A stretch of 64,000 nt of DNA from Lycocorax pyrrhopterus obiensis (GCA_014706295.1 JACSVZ010000001.1:80040237-80104236), one strand, 5' to 3'; counted from the first letter of the stretch, positions 36,901 through 51,296 are shown. The notes: a model not told the origin generated them from the letters alone. Translations and numbers: made by a program.

Positions 36901-39900
36901 ATTTCACCCTTCTTCATCAAATTCTTCTGTTCCCTCCTCTGCGTACTGGTTTCCTTGTGCAGTTCTACCGGTGCCCTGCCAGATGCCGGCAGGCCTCTTT
37001 CGCCCTTACTTAACTGACCCAATATATTCTTCTTTTTATCTCTGCATCAGCTCAGGCAACTTGGACCCATCTGGAGGTCATTCACTGTAAGAGGCCTATG
37101 GACACTAAAGAGAGCTTAACTCAGAAGAGCCAGTGGCTACAAGGAAGCTCCTGTTGGGCCTCTCGGCAGCATGCCCTGCGCAGATGGAACCGTGGGGAAA
37201 TTGAGATGATAAATCTGTTTCTGTTGAGCATGCACAAGGCTGTGTCCTCCAAGCCCTGGGAAAGGCCCAGACTTTTAACAGATTTCTTGGGACGTAAAAA
37301 AAGCTTATTCAAAAGCTTTCAGAATCTTAAGTCTCTGCTTGAACATCTAGAACCCATAGAAGAAAGCTAGCCAGTTGGGGGGGTTTTAATGTACTCCAAA
37401 CAAAATATAGGTATTTGAAATAGATTAATGTTTTTCATCTGTAATTATTAATAAAAAGACGCTCATCTTGAGTTGGTGTATGCTGTGAAACTTTTTAGTT
37501 GAAATGGTTCAAGATTAGGGCAAACTTACAAGAAAATAAAACAAAGTTCTTGTAATGAGAGATGCCTGATGACCTTCAGAATGTTTATTATCAGCTTCCC
37601 TTGGCAATCTAGTGATGCGTATGCACAAATAAATAATTGTCTATGAATTGGACAGTAGATTGATTTTCATCAGGCTTTTTTTTCATTAAAGCTGTACTGC
37701 AATCTGATTTTATACATCAGAATAATTCTCTGAAACTAATTGGACTATTTGTATGCATTGAAATATACTTATTTTAATCTCTGTGATTGTGATCTAACAG
37801 CTAGACCAGCTTCAAATTGTAACCTATGACACATTTTCACCAAATGATTTTGTTTAAAAGAAGAAGTTAGCTTTGGGAATGATGTGAGGAACACAATGAA
37901 TCATGAGGATGCTGTCATCAGTTTTTATAATCCATTTTATTTAAAAGGAACAAAACCCAAAAAATTACTCAAAGGTCACTCATCTCAGAATCACCATTAC
38001 CTAGCATTGTGAAGCCTTGCTGAGTTATAGCTACTGAATTGTTCTATGCAAGATTTAGAAGACTTGTAAAGATGCTAGTATGAAATACATACAGCAGGGC
38101 ATTCTTTGGATTCTCTCAGCTCCAGGTTGGAAGTGTTATTATTTCTAGAGGTGCTTAAGATCTAGCTCCTCAAGTAGACATGCTTGATAGGGTTTACTTA
38201 TACGTAAGGCTGCTCACATCTGAATAAGTGCCTTGAAGAACGTTATAGGTTTGTCTTTTAATAATGCACGTGAGATATGGCAATGAGGGCATTTGACAGT
38301 GAAAGTTGCTTTGATATTTAAATAGACCCTAGTAATGTGCAATACCTGTGGTCCGTGAGGAAGATGTAGGAATAATTAAACAAATGTTACGTACTTTCTG
38401 TCCCAAATAGAAAAACATTTGAAAAACTCCTAATGAGACTTACAGTGTAGTTGTTTGTACAGGGTAAAAAATCGCCAGCTCTCTGTGAAAATACCGAGTT
38501 AGTTTCAGATGAGCAGGTCACAGCTAATTAACTCAGCTGCCCTCATAGTTGTGCTGAAACAGCTTTTCTGCTTTTCAAGTCTCAGCCATCTCACCCAGTG
38601 CCGGCTTTGTGCGGCACAGCACTGGGTTCTGCAGCTCGCTGTGGTTTTCAAGGGTCACTACTTAGGCTGGACATTCCCCTTCCATCCTGTTCTCATGGAA
38701 GACACGTGACCATGAGCCAGCTAGTCATAAAGAGCTGTGGTGGTGTTTGACTAGCAACTTGCAAGACGTGCTTGTGTGTCTGCAGTGTCTGTCCAGAAAC
38801 AACTCGTGAGACAGAAGAAGGAGTGAGGTAAAACATTGATTCAAATGTTTGATGAGCTACAATATGGTTATGTCCAGAAAAGTGAGCTTTTCTCAATGTT
38901 ATGGACTGCTATTATATCTCTAGAATGGCCTGAGGATCCTGGGTGAGTGAGTGGTAAACACAGTTCAGCTCTGCTAGTTATTCAGACTTCTTCCAAGACC
39001 ATTCTGAATTTGTGGATGGGTTTGTTGTATTGTTGATTTTGCAAATTTGAGGTTGCATCTAGACCCTCTGACCTTTGGAATTCAAAGGAACAGCCAAAAA
39101 AATTCTACCACAATCTTTTCCTTTCATGAAGGGAAAGCCAGATAGAGTCGTGTGTGACTTTAGCAGAGCACACGACTTTAGGAAAAAAAGTGGTGGCAAA
39201 CTTCAGATATTTACTTTTCATTAAACGTGTTTAGGCATTTTGTTCATGCAGTCTGTGTGGTTCTGTAGGTTCTGAATGAGCATGCATCTCTCTGTATTCC
39301 TCAGAAAAAGCATATCACAGTTCAGTCTGAACAATGGTCCAATAAAATATCTAAGAGGCTTTCTGTTAGGTCTGCTGGAGGTAAATTTGTGTTGCCTGTG
39401 CAAAAGTGTGGAGGTGATTGGACTGTATAAAACCTGCTATAGGAGATGTCAGTGATATTTCAACATCAGTATAAAATGGGAGGAGGATAAGGCAGTGGGT
39501 AGATGTTTCTCACCAGCATGACTGTAGCAATGCTTGATGTTACCGCTTTCTTTGTTGCTTGTTATCACCTTTCTTCTGGTGTTTATCATCCACAGAGGTC
39601 TGCAGACACGGTGGATCCTATGCACTGCACTTTTACTGAAGCATATGAGAACAATCATGCTCCTTGTCTTTATGTTTGCAGGGATAAATCTGAAAACATA
39701 AACTCAGTGTAAATCAGTGCAGCAAGGTCTGTTGAACCAATAACTCCATGAGGTATGAACTCCCCCCTTGTCTCAAATAAGGCCCTGTCAATACCTGGTC
39801 TGATTTAAGGCTATGTTGAAGGAATTCTTTCCCCATGGGTGAGAGTGATGCTGGAAAGAGTTGGGTCTGTGAGCTGTTGGCTGAGGAGGGCTTTAGCTGT

Positions 39901-41539
39901 AGCACCACATTGCTACCAGATGTATGAGCTTTGCTGATTGAGTTGTTTTGTGATGAGTCATTGAAGTCAGAGTTTGAAAGGGAAGATTTTTGCCAGTTCT
40001 GGTGTTCGGTGAAATGCGAGTAGCTGTCGTTTTCCTCATGGGCTTTGAGAGCATTTCTTGCATTTGATTTCTTGTAAGTGCAAAGTAGGATTTCTCAAGA
40101 GTTGTTACCATTAAAGACAAGTACGTTGCTGGATGAGTGTTGATAATGAACTGGTTTTGCATCTCAGGAGCTTAACACTATGCTTAGAACCAATTAGCGA
40201 CTCCAGAGGGGATCATTATCATTGATTTTAATAAATGAGTGATAATTTCTAACACTTACTTGCAGCCGAAGTCTGTTCTGAGACAGGGGTGGGTTTTTTG
40301 TGTATTGTGAAGATAAGTAGCAGTTTTGCCTGCATATTTGCAAAGTGAGGAGAATCTTTTTAATAGTCTCAGGGTTTGGGGCACAAAATAATGAAAATAA
40401 CATTTAGTGAAAAAGACTTGAGTGCTTTTAATTTATAGCTGTGCACTTGTGAAGAGAAACCATTGCCTCTAAAGAATTCACAAATTGCTTTTAGTAGCAA
40501 TCTTTGCTATGCACATTTCTGCTCCTGCATTCAGCAGAAACCGTTTCTACTTATCTCAGTGTGAGACCTTCAGTCTTAAAAGTTTTCCTCTGTCAGCCAC
40601 ATGCACATCTATTTGTCCCAGTTCTGCCCATTCAATACAATGCTTTTTATTGATGACAAAAATATTTGTGTTTAAGCATATTTTTCATCCGAGAATATAA
40701 AATACGACTGACACTCACCTGTTCATTTTATTGTAATTAAGGTTACATTTGTGTTTAAAGGCCTCACAGGAATTTGCAGTATCATAGTTTTAGCTGCTGT
40801 ACAGGTGGCAATGCTTTCTGTGTTGAAGAGATGGGGACCAGCTATTTAACTGTGCCTTAGCCAGGGCTACTCTATTTTTAATAATGCCTGGTGGGTAATT
40901 TTACTAAGCTCTTGGATGTACAGTTAAGTGCCGAGACTCCTTGCTGAGAGGTTGGGCACAGAGTGAGAAAGTCTAAGGATGAGATGAGAAACTGCAGTGG
41001 AGACATGAGGCAAGATCTGACAACTGGCAAGGAGTGAAGCTAGGCTCAGAACACGACTCTCTTGGGTCCCATCAAGCACTGCCTTCTCTGAAGAGAGATG
41101 GTAATGCTATGTTGACTAGCAGTCTGTTTGCTAGACAGCTCTGAGTTGTACACGTAGTTCCTTACCTACAGGCTATTCACAGCAGAGGTGCAATTACAGA
41201 GCCTGAATTTTAAAATTGAGGATGACCTGACAATCTCAAATTACACAATTCCTATCTGTTGCATGATTGTACCCCTGATAGGTTAACACCTGTCTCGAAC
41301 ATATTTTGTTACCTATTTCTGATGTTTATCGTCTCCCTTCCTTTGCTAATTCTTTTACACCTCATATATACAGGCAAGAACTGCATTTGGAAAGGTCATA
41401 ATACCTCTTTAATGGCTCAGCAGATCGATTGTCCACATCTTTTTCATTAATCTTTTCCTGATGACCTGCTTTACTGATACTGGTTTTTCAGTGCTGGGGT
41501 ATCAGCAGTGTAAAAAGAGACCTGATCCATACACCAAAG

Positions 41540-41612
41540 GGCTTTTGTTGACTCGGGAGCTGGACTCACTGATCCTTGTGGGTCCCTTCCAGCTCAGGAT
41601 ATTTTGTGTTAC
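41540..41612 (+). mobile_element. CR1 LINE 3' tail fragment
   Basis: A short + strand CR1 end: GAGCTGGACTCACTGATCCT, TGTGGGTCCCTTCCAGCTCA, GGATATTTTGTG. The terminal ATTCTATG repeats are degraded. The left boundary is uncertain. Confidence 0.85.
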
Positions 41613-44565
41613 CAGAAAGCTTAGTCAAGGAAAACAAACAACAGGCCTTCATTAGAAATGAAACAAACAGTCCGGAGGTCACCTTGATATATGGCTGTTA
41701 TGTACAAGTGTAGCTGTGATACAGCACATGAAAAAGTCTTTTTATTTGTCCATGGGAAGCCCATTCCACCATGAGGAAGAATGTGACAGGAAGGGAGTGG
41801 AGTGTTTGGTTTGTAGAGGTGTCCAGGATAACCCAGGGAAGTGAGAATACAGGAGAGACACTGTCACAGTAATTACCCCGTCTTCACTTGTAACTGAAAT
41901 AACATCTGACTCTTTTATTGCCCCAATAACTGGGAGCTAATTGAAGAAAAAATCAATGAAAGACAACAAAATCTCAGTGGAACTTTTCAAGTATTTGCTC
42001 TTCCCTTTCCTACCATCTGTAGTTGCTTTTGCCAGAGAATGTTCTCACTCAGTAATTTTCCAGTGATTTCAAGGTAGCTCTTTTCTTTGTTTCTCTCTTG
42101 CTTCTCTGCTCCATGAATTCTTTGCCATTGCTTTCTAAACCCTGATATATTTGATGAAGAGAAAGTATTAGCAGTTTTTGAGTCCATAACCCCTTCAAGG
42201 TGATTTTCTAGTAATTTTGTTAGCTCTGTACAAATACTCCCACTTTACAGATCTGGCTTCTGTAGTCTTCTGGCCACGGCTCCAGAATCATTAATGCTGG
42301 GTCACCCAATGATTCAAATTTGATCTGGGTCAGGTGTGGGTGTGTGATCATATTTCTGCTGAACTATTTGGAAAAATTGGAGTTTATGGGGTTTTTTTTT
42401 TCTTTGTTCTGGGAAGACTGGCAACACCTGTTTAGAATAAAACAGCGTTTTTACCTGGATTTATTTACTGTGATGTAGAGACTATGTGTCCGTACAAAGT
42501 GTTACACACAAGACCTTGTTCACAGGCAAAAAGGCAGTGCATTTTCATATAGCAAAGAATTTATTCTTAGTGTAACTGAATTTTTGGAAGTCTAATCATG
42601 ATTAGTCCAGATGCAATTATTACAGAAAAAGAAAGAATAATAATGCAATCAAAACTGTCAGTTCTTGGTTTCTACCCCTCTTTCTGGTGTTATGTTCACC
42701 CATCTTCTGTTCTGGTGGGTCCCAAGGTTGCTGATTTTATTCTGGTAGTAGTGGGTGTTAGAGCAAATTGTCAGCATCTGGAGTCCTTTGCTGGGAGAAT
42801 ATGAGGTTCGTCACGTTGACTTCTTTCTTTCTTTACTGTAGGATCCACCTGGGGTAATTTCAGTGTGCTTGGTAAAACAACTTTACACCTCTCTCTTTTC
42901 TTTATTGGTCTGCAGTTCCACATTGTGTCTGAGTTTTTGCTATATATAGTTGCTTTTATGGGTATTAAATACTATTTCTTTGTTCTCTTTGTTACCTCTG
43001 AAGCCAGTTTTGTCCAGCTTCAGGTCTGCATTTCTTTGGTTGATCATTGGCGAGTTGTTTATGGCCATGGTCTCAGGTGCCAAGCCTGTGCCCCATTTCT
43101 CATCCTGTGCCTGTACTCTTCCATGCCACATCCTGTGTCTCCACTTCTCCAGTCCTCTGCTGTGGTACCAGGCTGTTGTATTTCTCTCTACAAAGTTACT
43201 ACACTGGTGGTAAATATTCTGTATAGAATAGCTGCTTTTTACTGCTGTCTGTGCAAAACTGTGGTTGTACCACACACAAACAGAAATAAAACAGAGGGGA
43301 TATACATACCTGGCGAGTTACAGAAATTGCAGTCACACCTGAACCAGTTAAACCAAAGCTACAAGCAGACCAACAAAAGTTAAGGCAAAGCAAAAGTGAC
43401 AAGTCCTGAGGCCTTGAAAATTCACTACAAAGCTTATGGCCTATGAAGAACAATGGCAATACTGAATGACAGGGCTAAAGTTAACCCAGCTATTTTTTTC
43501 TGTACAAAATATAATTACTGGAGTGACTATACCTCTAATCATTGCTTGGTGTTTTGTGATCAAAGTACTTGTTGCATTTTTACCCTGGTACAAAATGCAC
43601 TAATATATGAATTATTCATATACATATATATACATAGCCTCATTCGTACCTTCTGCCTTTAGTGAAAATAAAGCAATTGTGCTGTTTTTATTGCTGCATT
43701 AATAAATCCTGTTGTTGACTTCAGTTGATATCACTGCTCAGTCGTCTTCTCGAAGAGAAGGATTGTACACACTGGTAGTAGGACTGCCCTCATGAACAGG
43801 TTCAGCTAAATCTGCCCTTGAAAGGGCTGGAGGCTGGGAGTGAGTTGGTTACACTTGTGAGATTGAAGGGCCTGTCTGCCTGCTGTGGAGAGCACATGCT
43901 GAAGGTAAGGGCAGGTCACTGGGACTGGTAGTACCAGAGATGAACTGCTGAGGGATGGCTGTCAAAATCAGTTGATTTAACCAGCAGATGGATACCTTTA
44001 GCAAATGCAAACTGATCAGCATCTCATTTGTAAGCAGAGCCTCTCTGAAAAGAAATGAAAAATGTGGGATCTTCTGCTCATATTTTACCCAAGTTGACTT
44101 TTGGAGTAGACTGTTCTTGAAAATTCAGGCTGTGTCTTCCAGTCTGAGAATGGATATCTCACTGCCACACTGAAAATGAACCCCCACACCTTATGAGGGA
44201 GTACTTCCAAGTCTTTTTCCTCAAAGGTGAAGCAACATGCTAGCAGAGTAGTCATTAAATACCAGGATGTGAGAAGGAGGATATGGGAGGTCTGTTGGTG
44301 GATGTGCTCAGGACTTATGCCAGCAGAGCAGTCTTGGGCCTTCAGTGTTCCCACCTGTTTGGGTATAGCTTCTGCTGATCACTGCTGCCTCCAGCACCAC
44401 AAAGAGACAGAATTCACCTTTTTTTGCTAAAACACACTCTGATTCTAGGTTCCACATTCTCATTCCACTTTCTGTTTCCACCTTGCATAAAGAAAAATAC
44501 AGGCATCCTGCATGAGATTTTTCTCATCTGATTGGATTGATACAGAGTTCTGGTAGTCTCTGGAT

Positions 44566-44630
44566 TGGTGGGCTTTTTGGCGGTTTTTTTGTTGGTTTTT
44601 TGGGGGGTTTTTTGTTGATTTTTTTGTAGA
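44566..44630 (+). repeat. G/T-rich low-complexity tract
   Basis: Runs of T (6-7) alternate with GG to GGGGGG over about 65 bases. It may be the remnant of a poly-A-like tail of an old minus-strand insertion, but no body is recognisable. Confidence 0.85.
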
Positions 44631-45749
44631 CAATGAGGAAGAATGAGTCATCTCAGTTTTTCCAGGGTGACTCTAAGTAGAGCCTACAGTGAGTAATTCA
44701 GATGTGACCACCTACACAGAACTCCCTCCCCATCATTGTGGTAAGGGCAGAGAGAGCATTGAATTTGGGTTGTTCTCAACTCCAAAAAAGGAAGGAGCTA
44801 TTTCTTAACTCACTCCTCTTTTTTACATGTTAACTAAATATATTCGCAACTGAGAAGAGAGCAGAGATTTGTAGTCTGGTTTCCTAAGTCCCATTTCTCC
44901 ATGTATGTGTGTATATCTGTCTAGTTTATCCACTAATAATTTTTGTAACATTTGGACAGTTTTAGCCATGGTTGACAGAGGAGTGAAAATAGTAACTTGT
45001 GACAAGTTTTGCATTTAAGCAAAAATGGAGATAGGAGGGGAGGGCATGTCAGTTCTTCCATTACAGAAAAAGTCTGTTTCATTTTCAGCACAAGGGAATA
45101 CCTAGATAAGAAGGATGTAATGAATATGTGCAGATTGTTTTGGACAAGGCTTGTCTCAAGTTGGAGAGATGTTATATTCTCTCATTTTTGCATTTCCTTC
45201 TTTCCCTTTGCTTTCTCTGGTGTCTGCAAAAGGCTGTGTTTGGTTAAACAAAGCAAATACAAACTACTCTGCCACAAGACACTGATCTTCAGGAAACTAG
45301 GGTAGGATCTCATTCAGGTTGCTCTATCTCCATGGGAAGTAGGTATCTAAAGCCTCCCTACCCTCAGCAGACTCAATACACTCCACAAGTAATTCAGTAG
45401 AGCAGAGATCAGTGTCCGCTCTGGGAGGGCTGAGTTGTTTTCTAAACTCCACTGCCTGGGCTTCCATTGGCTAAGTCGAAGCAGAGACACCCGTGTTATC
45501 CACCAGCCAGAGGCGAACCATTCTGACCTCATTGATCCTACTCCTTTTTGAGTTAGTTGGTTTTTCACATACACTGATTTCAGCTTGAAGCAGAAATGGC
45601 AGGAGGAAGTGGCTATGGGTGATCTTAGATTAGCCCTCATTTCAGATGAATGAGCACTGATGTACAGAAAATCCTCAGATGAGCTTGCATAGTTTGTGTT
45701 CCTCATTTCATTGCAAGGCAGAAGAATTTGAAGGACCTTTGTTTTCAAC

Positions 45750-45915
45750 ATGTACCCTTGGAAGTTCTTCCTCATGTTAAGATGCAACTTCTTGTATTTT
45801 AGTTTACGGCCATTGCTCCTCATCCTGTCGCTCAGCACTACCAAAATGAGTCTGGCACCATCGTCTTGGCACCCACCTTGGAGATAATGACGAGATTCCC
45901 TTCTCAGTCTTAACT
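45750..45915 (-). mobile_element. CR1 LINE fragment lacking its tail
   Basis: Reverse complement of CR1 3' sequence. On the + strand: GGAAGTTCTTCCTCATGTTA, AGTTTACGGCCATTGCTCCT, CATCCTGTCGCTCAGCACTA, then a CTTGGCACCCACCTTGGAGA block. It creates part of a 192-codon open frame on the minus strand (45,347-45,925) that is not a gene. The usual CR1 3' terminus is not visible to the left. Confidence 0.85.
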
Positions 45916-47045
45916 TCTCACACAAGTGCTCTGTGTTGCTGAAAACTTCCTGTGTTGTCTTAGGTAGAATTTCTGGAAATAAAGCCCCTAAATTATCGAA
46001 TACTTGTCTGACTTGAGCCTTGAGATTTTGCTAGGGACCAATTTCATGCAGGGGCTGAACTATCAAGAGAATAAAGGTGTTCCCAGTCTTTTTCTGAGCT
46101 GAATGTGACAGAGCATGTGGCTGCGTAGTGTCTGTGAAAGCTTAGCAAGGTGTTACAGTTTTTCTAGGTGATACAAGACTCTCCAGATTGGCTATATTTA
46201 TACATCCTTTCCACCTTCTTTTGGTTTTTCCCAGGATGGAACAAGTAATGTCGTTGATTAGTAAATCGCCGGTATTTTTAATTCCTGTGGGTGTTAGGTT
46301 TATTGGGGTGAGGGGGTTGTGTGGTATGTGTTTTAAAGAAAATCAGAAAGTTTTACAATATGTGTTACGTTCTCACTAAGGTGCATCTTAAATAGGGACA
46401 TAGGAAGGAAGCTAAAGAAAAACTGAGAGAGCACATGAACTGTGAGAAGTACACGTATATTTGGTTAATATATACACAACTTGTTCTTAGTAAGTAACTA
46501 GAAATTGAGGCACTGCCAGAGTACAAATCATAAAAGAGAAGTTATATCCGTCTTTTTATTCAGTTCTTATTTCTGTCCTAAGGTAAGTACGTATTAATGT
46601 AATTTTTGTTTCTCTTTCTTTCCTTGATCAAGTTAGTAGATTTTTCCTAAAAAATAAAAATAAAAATTAACAACCAAACAAAAGATTTTGTATTCTGTGT
46701 TTCTATTTTTTTAATTTTTCTTTGCTCTCCGGTTCTGGACTAGGTTTTGCAACTTAGCATGGGAATGTCTGAATTTGCATCAAAATCCTGATCGTTTTTT
46801 ACTTGTATGTCTTTCTCTGGCTTGATGAGTTTTTAAAGGAAGGGTGTCAATGTTTATAAGATAGATATAAATATTGATTAACTGCAAGGGTGATCTTGAA
46901 TTGTATGTAGGATTTCCATCATGGCTTTTGTCTTCATTCGAAGTACTTGTGGAGACAGTTAAATGTTGCCAGCTCTCTTTCTCCTGTGGGGTGCAGTGGG
47001 AAATCCAAGTTTGTTTTGATGTAGGAGATAGCAGCACCACCCAGG

Positions 47046-47412
47046 TGTCGCTGTTTTCCCCACAGGCTAGTAGAGAAACGACACAAAGTCCAGGCTCAGG
47101 GATAAGTGGACGCGCTTTAATGAATTCTCAGAAGGCTTTTATATGTTGGTTCGCAAAGTGTATTAAGTGGCACGAGGTAATTGGTTTTTTTGCCATCCAC
47201 CCCTTAAGGGGATTGGTCAAGTTCTAAGACACCCATCTCTGAATGTTTTTCTAGTTAGAACCATAACAATTCTGCAAAACAACCTGCAGCTGCAAGAAGT
47301 TTACAAAACTGTAACATTGTTTTGAGTTACTTGCATGGGAAAGGCAGAACTCTCACAAAAATGCTGCAGAGAGCTGAAGAAATTCTCTGCTGAAGCTCTT
47401 TCAGCATCCATA
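47046..47412 (-). mobile_element. LTR-like element with promoter and poly(A) signals
   Basis: Read on the minus strand the stretch has CCAAT at 47,212-47,216 and again near 47,180-47,184, a TATA box ATATAAAAG at 47,136-47,144, and ATTAAA at 47,116-47,121, the order and close spacing of a retroviral LTR. The left edge begins TGTCGC. The same 11 bases ACCCAGGTGTC occur at 47,039-47,049 and 47,412-47,422, suggesting flanking target duplication, although the implied right terminus (ATA) is not canonical. No retroviral genes are adjacent, so it would be a solo LTR. The boundaries are tentative. Confidence 0.45.
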
Positions 47413-50400
47413 CCCAGGTGTCTTAGTTCTCCGCCATGAGACATCTTGAGCCCTGGAATCAGCGTTTTCCACAGGCAGGGCTAAGAGACAATGGGTGTTC
47501 TTGCAGCACCAGGAAACACTTGAAGTTGGATTTGTGAGTTCCCTTTTCGCCAGAGCAGTCGTGCAGCATGGAGATTCCCTTGGCTGAGGCGGCTGCCGGG
47601 GCTGTCTGAGGGAGAAGGCTGCAGGTCAGGACATGTGCTGGTTCACCACGGCCCAAGAGATCTCTTGCCAGACATCTTGTCAATCAGCAGTCTCCCTGAT
47701 GGCTTTCTGTCTGTCCCTGTGCAGCACTGCTTCATCCATCTGAAGCCTGAGGTGCTGGAATGTCTCCACCTCAGACATATTTTTTTGACCTAGAAATAGT
47801 TTTTCAGGGCAGGCAAGATCTTCACTTCTAGTTTAGTCCTGCCCTCTGCAGCATCTGATATTTGAAAACAAAGGCTCTGGCTTCTTCTGAACAGTACCGG
47901 AGATGCCAAAAAGCATAACAATAACCCACTGTGTAGGAAGGCACAGAGAAGAGCAGGTGGGAGCACTGTTCTAGCAGACAACCTTGTTTATGTTGACAGC
48001 AAACAGGGTTGTGTTTTGAACCTCTCTTCATCTTATAATCTTAATTTATTTTCAATGCTAAGGGCTTGTGCTGGTGATTGGAAACCTCTAAGCTTTGGAG
48101 CACAGACCCAGATGTGTGCACCATCTCTAGGAAGTCTGTCAAACCTTCCTCCCAAGGCCTAGGGTAGAGCCAGACGGACAGGGCTGCCTTTCTATTGTGT
48201 GTCACCTGGGACGGTGGGATGCCTGCCTTGCCCACAACTCCCTGCTCAAACTCCTAATGCTGCAAGCAGAAGTGCTTGTGCTGGGGTGGATTTTACAATC
48301 CAAACATTTCCATTAGGAACTGGAATCAGACCAAAATACTGGATTATCAGCCTGTTTTCAGAAGGTAGTAACTGACTTTGGGCTCTCTGGATATGGGCTG
48401 AAATTAAATTGGTGGAACAGAGTCAAAATGTCAGTTCCCTGCGGAAGTCTAAAAACTTCTTGAATTTTTTTTTCTTCTTTTCTCTTGTAGTTGAGCATCA
48501 TCCCATACCAGCTGGGAGCTTGTTAGAAACCAAACTTCCCTTTTGTTCCTCTCATGAATACAGATCATTTTGTAGTTATCTTTCTTGTGCTGATCAGAGA
48601 ATATTGATTCAGGGGTCTAGTATCTCCTGTTCTTCCTGGTTTTTGCCTTCTGGATTGTTGACTCACAAGAGCATGATACTGTGGGCTCCTTGCTGTTATT
48701 AATTACATGATGCATATTGATTTGTCTTTGGGCGTTGGTCTTTATTCTTGGAATCTTGCAAATATTTGAAACAATCAGCCTATTGTTTAGCCAGTGCTCT
48801 ACAAACACTGTAGGCCTTTTGTGAATTTCAGTTTAAAAAAAATAATAAAAGAATGACTAATGGAGCACAAATGGTGCTTGTGACACTGTAGTCCATTGTG
48901 CAACTATTGAGAGCAAAATTTGCATTCCTAGAAAAGCTTGTTCACGGTCAAAATATAGGACATTCTCTTTATGGCATGGGAAAAGATGTACTGTATATTC
49001 AGCTCAGGATGCTACTTGGAAGGATCAACTTTTAAAAAATGTCATTTTCCTCCCTTGAAACATTGAAGTCAGACTGAGACCCAGCTTTCCTTGGCAACAG
49101 AAGTGACTTTTTCATTCAGGCAAGTGGCATGGGGGGGCTATTTTAGGTTTGTCACATACATGCACCATGATTTGTTTGCTAAAATGGCTTCTCTTTTAGA
49201 TGATGGCAAACTCTGACACGATGGCCCTTTTGAATAGCGAGAGTACATTATTATATAATATAAATGTCTGCCTTCTCTGAATGCCAGAGGCAGCCTGGCA
49301 GTCAGTACTTTTCTTTCCTTCAAAAGCGTGTTTGTTTATGGCTTTTAGTTCTTCCCCTCTGCGGTTGTCAAGCAGAGGTTAAAGTGGAATCTTTAAATGT
49401 TTAGAAAAATTGTGAGTTCCAGTCAACTCACCTGAAACTAATAGCTGTCTGTCCTGCATGTGCCTAGAAAGACAGTACTGGGTGCTCAGAGGGGTAAGGC
49501 TGCATCTCATACATCCTATAGATAGTTTCCTGTGGCATTTGTCATTCAGGTAGGATTAGCCTGTTTTGACTTTCTATTTCGCTGTGAAGATTTAAGATCC
49601 AGTCACTGCTCGCTGGAGACAGCACTCCTTTGTCTGTCAGCAAAATCTCTTTGGGAAAGCGGTTGCCTGTTATAATGGGCACACGTCGTGCCAATCACTG
49701 TGGAATTCCTGTCCTGGGAGGGATGGTGTTAAAATGCTAAAACTTAATTTACAGCAGCAGGGCCTGTTGTGGCCCCATGGCAGAGTGGAAGCCAGCATGC
49801 AGTGCCCAACTCCTGCTGCAAGACTCTGGTTCTGTCAGATGCCAACTGAGCTTTCAAGAGCTTGCCTGGAGAGGGGTGTGTGAGGGGCTTCTGAGGACCC
49901 TTAGGAGTATGTGTGTATACACAGATAAGGACTATGGGGACCACTTAGCCTTAGCACAGATCCACAGAGCTGCTGCAAGTGGGAGAGTCTGATGTGGGCA
50001 ACAGCTGGGTGTCCCAGGCCAGTTCAGCCAGTACTGGCTAGGACAGAATCATATTCATGGGGAACAAGCACCGGTTTGTCTGCCTCTGCTCTGATGTGAC
50101 CCAGGAGGTTTTTCAGTATTACTTTTTTCTTCTCTCGAAGAAACAGGAGTGTTGGAAGTATTGAGGAGGTAGTGTTGTCAGTCTGAGCTTGGGAAGTGAG
50201 CAGGGAGCACTCAATACCTCTACAGCATTATATTTTTAAGAGAACTGCCCAAGTGCTACAAGTGTTTCTATTCATGGCCCTGCTGTAAATTCAGATCAAT
50301 TGGACTCTGCTCTCTTGGCATCTGAAGCTTCCAAATGAAATTGTATTTGCCACTCGTCATCATTAATTTGCAGTTTTCACCTTGATTGATTTTTAGGAAT

Positions 50401-50963
50401 GTACATAATGAGAAACTTTTTAAAAAAACAGGAAGAGAGGAAATGGAAATTTGCCCTCTACAGTGTTTTTCTCATTTATGACCTCCGTGCCTGAAACTGT
50501 ACTGCTCAGTGGTGCATTTTGTCACCTGTTTTCCATGTCGGTTCAGTGACTATTGAAACAAAATATTCTGTTTGATACAAAAGAAATGGTGTGAGCAGCT
50601 CATGCCAATTAGTATCTGAGTAATTGGCACACCTTTGCAAGCAATGAAGCAGCTGCTTGTTGTACTGACAGGGAAAGAATATTCATAAAGAAGGTGCTGG
50701 AAAGGTGACTTTATCATCACTGACTACTGATTTTGGTTGTGTTATTTATAGGAGTGAGCCATGTTAGTATTTTAAGACATTGGTACAAAAAATACGTGTC
50801 CTCAAGCCGTATGCATGTACTGTAGATAAAATGGGCATATTTTCCAGAGGTGTGTTTCTCGTCTGTTCCATCAATTTTTCTTAGAGTTCTGGGTGTTAAA
50901 TTCATATGCATATTCCTCCTCCTGGATTTAGGAGGGGAACTTTAGGAATCAGAACTTAATCTT

Positions 50964-51034
50964 TTTTTTTCCTTTTTATGTTCTCTGTTTTGTTTTTATT
51001 TTGTTTTGGTTTTTTGTTTGGTTGGTTTTTTAGA
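50964..51034 (+). repeat. T-rich low-complexity tract
   Basis: Runs of T with scattered G and C just upstream of a CR1 tail. It may be coincidental or part of an older insertion. Confidence 0.85.
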
Positions 51035-51094
51035 CAATATCTTATTTTGAAGCAAGACGAAAGTCTCTTTTTAACTTTTCAGTCAGAGCAAGTG

Positions 51095-51296
51095 TCATAG
51101 AACCATAGAATGGTTCGGGTTGAAAGGGACCTTAAAGATCATCTAGTTACAGCCCCCCTGCCATGGGCAGAGACATCTTCCACGAGACCAGGTGGCTCAA
51201 AGCCCCATCCATCCTGGCCTTGAACACTTCCAGGAATGCAACATCCACAGCTTCTCTGGCCAACCTGTGCCAGCGCCTCGCCACTCTCATCGTACC
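51095..51296 (-). mobile_element. CR1 LINE 3' fragment
   Basis: The + strand shows the reverse-complement CR1 tail CATAGAACCATAGAATGG, TTCGGGTTGAAAGGGACCTT, AAAGATCATCTAGTTACAG and CTGCCATGGGCAGAGACATC, continuing to the CCAGCGCCTCGCCACTCTCA block. It is well preserved and 5' truncated after about 200 bases. Confidence 0.95.

Noticed and set aside
42865..43383. 172-codon hydrophobic open frame in MTMR2 intron 1
   Set aside because: Product resembles no family I know, no promoter or splice context is seen, and overlapping open frames exist on both strands; consistent with chance or an old unidentifiable insertion.
45347..45925. 192-codon open frame on the minus strand
   Set aside because: Its N-terminal third is translation of a CR1 3' fragment, which is not a coding part of the element; the rest has no family resemblance.
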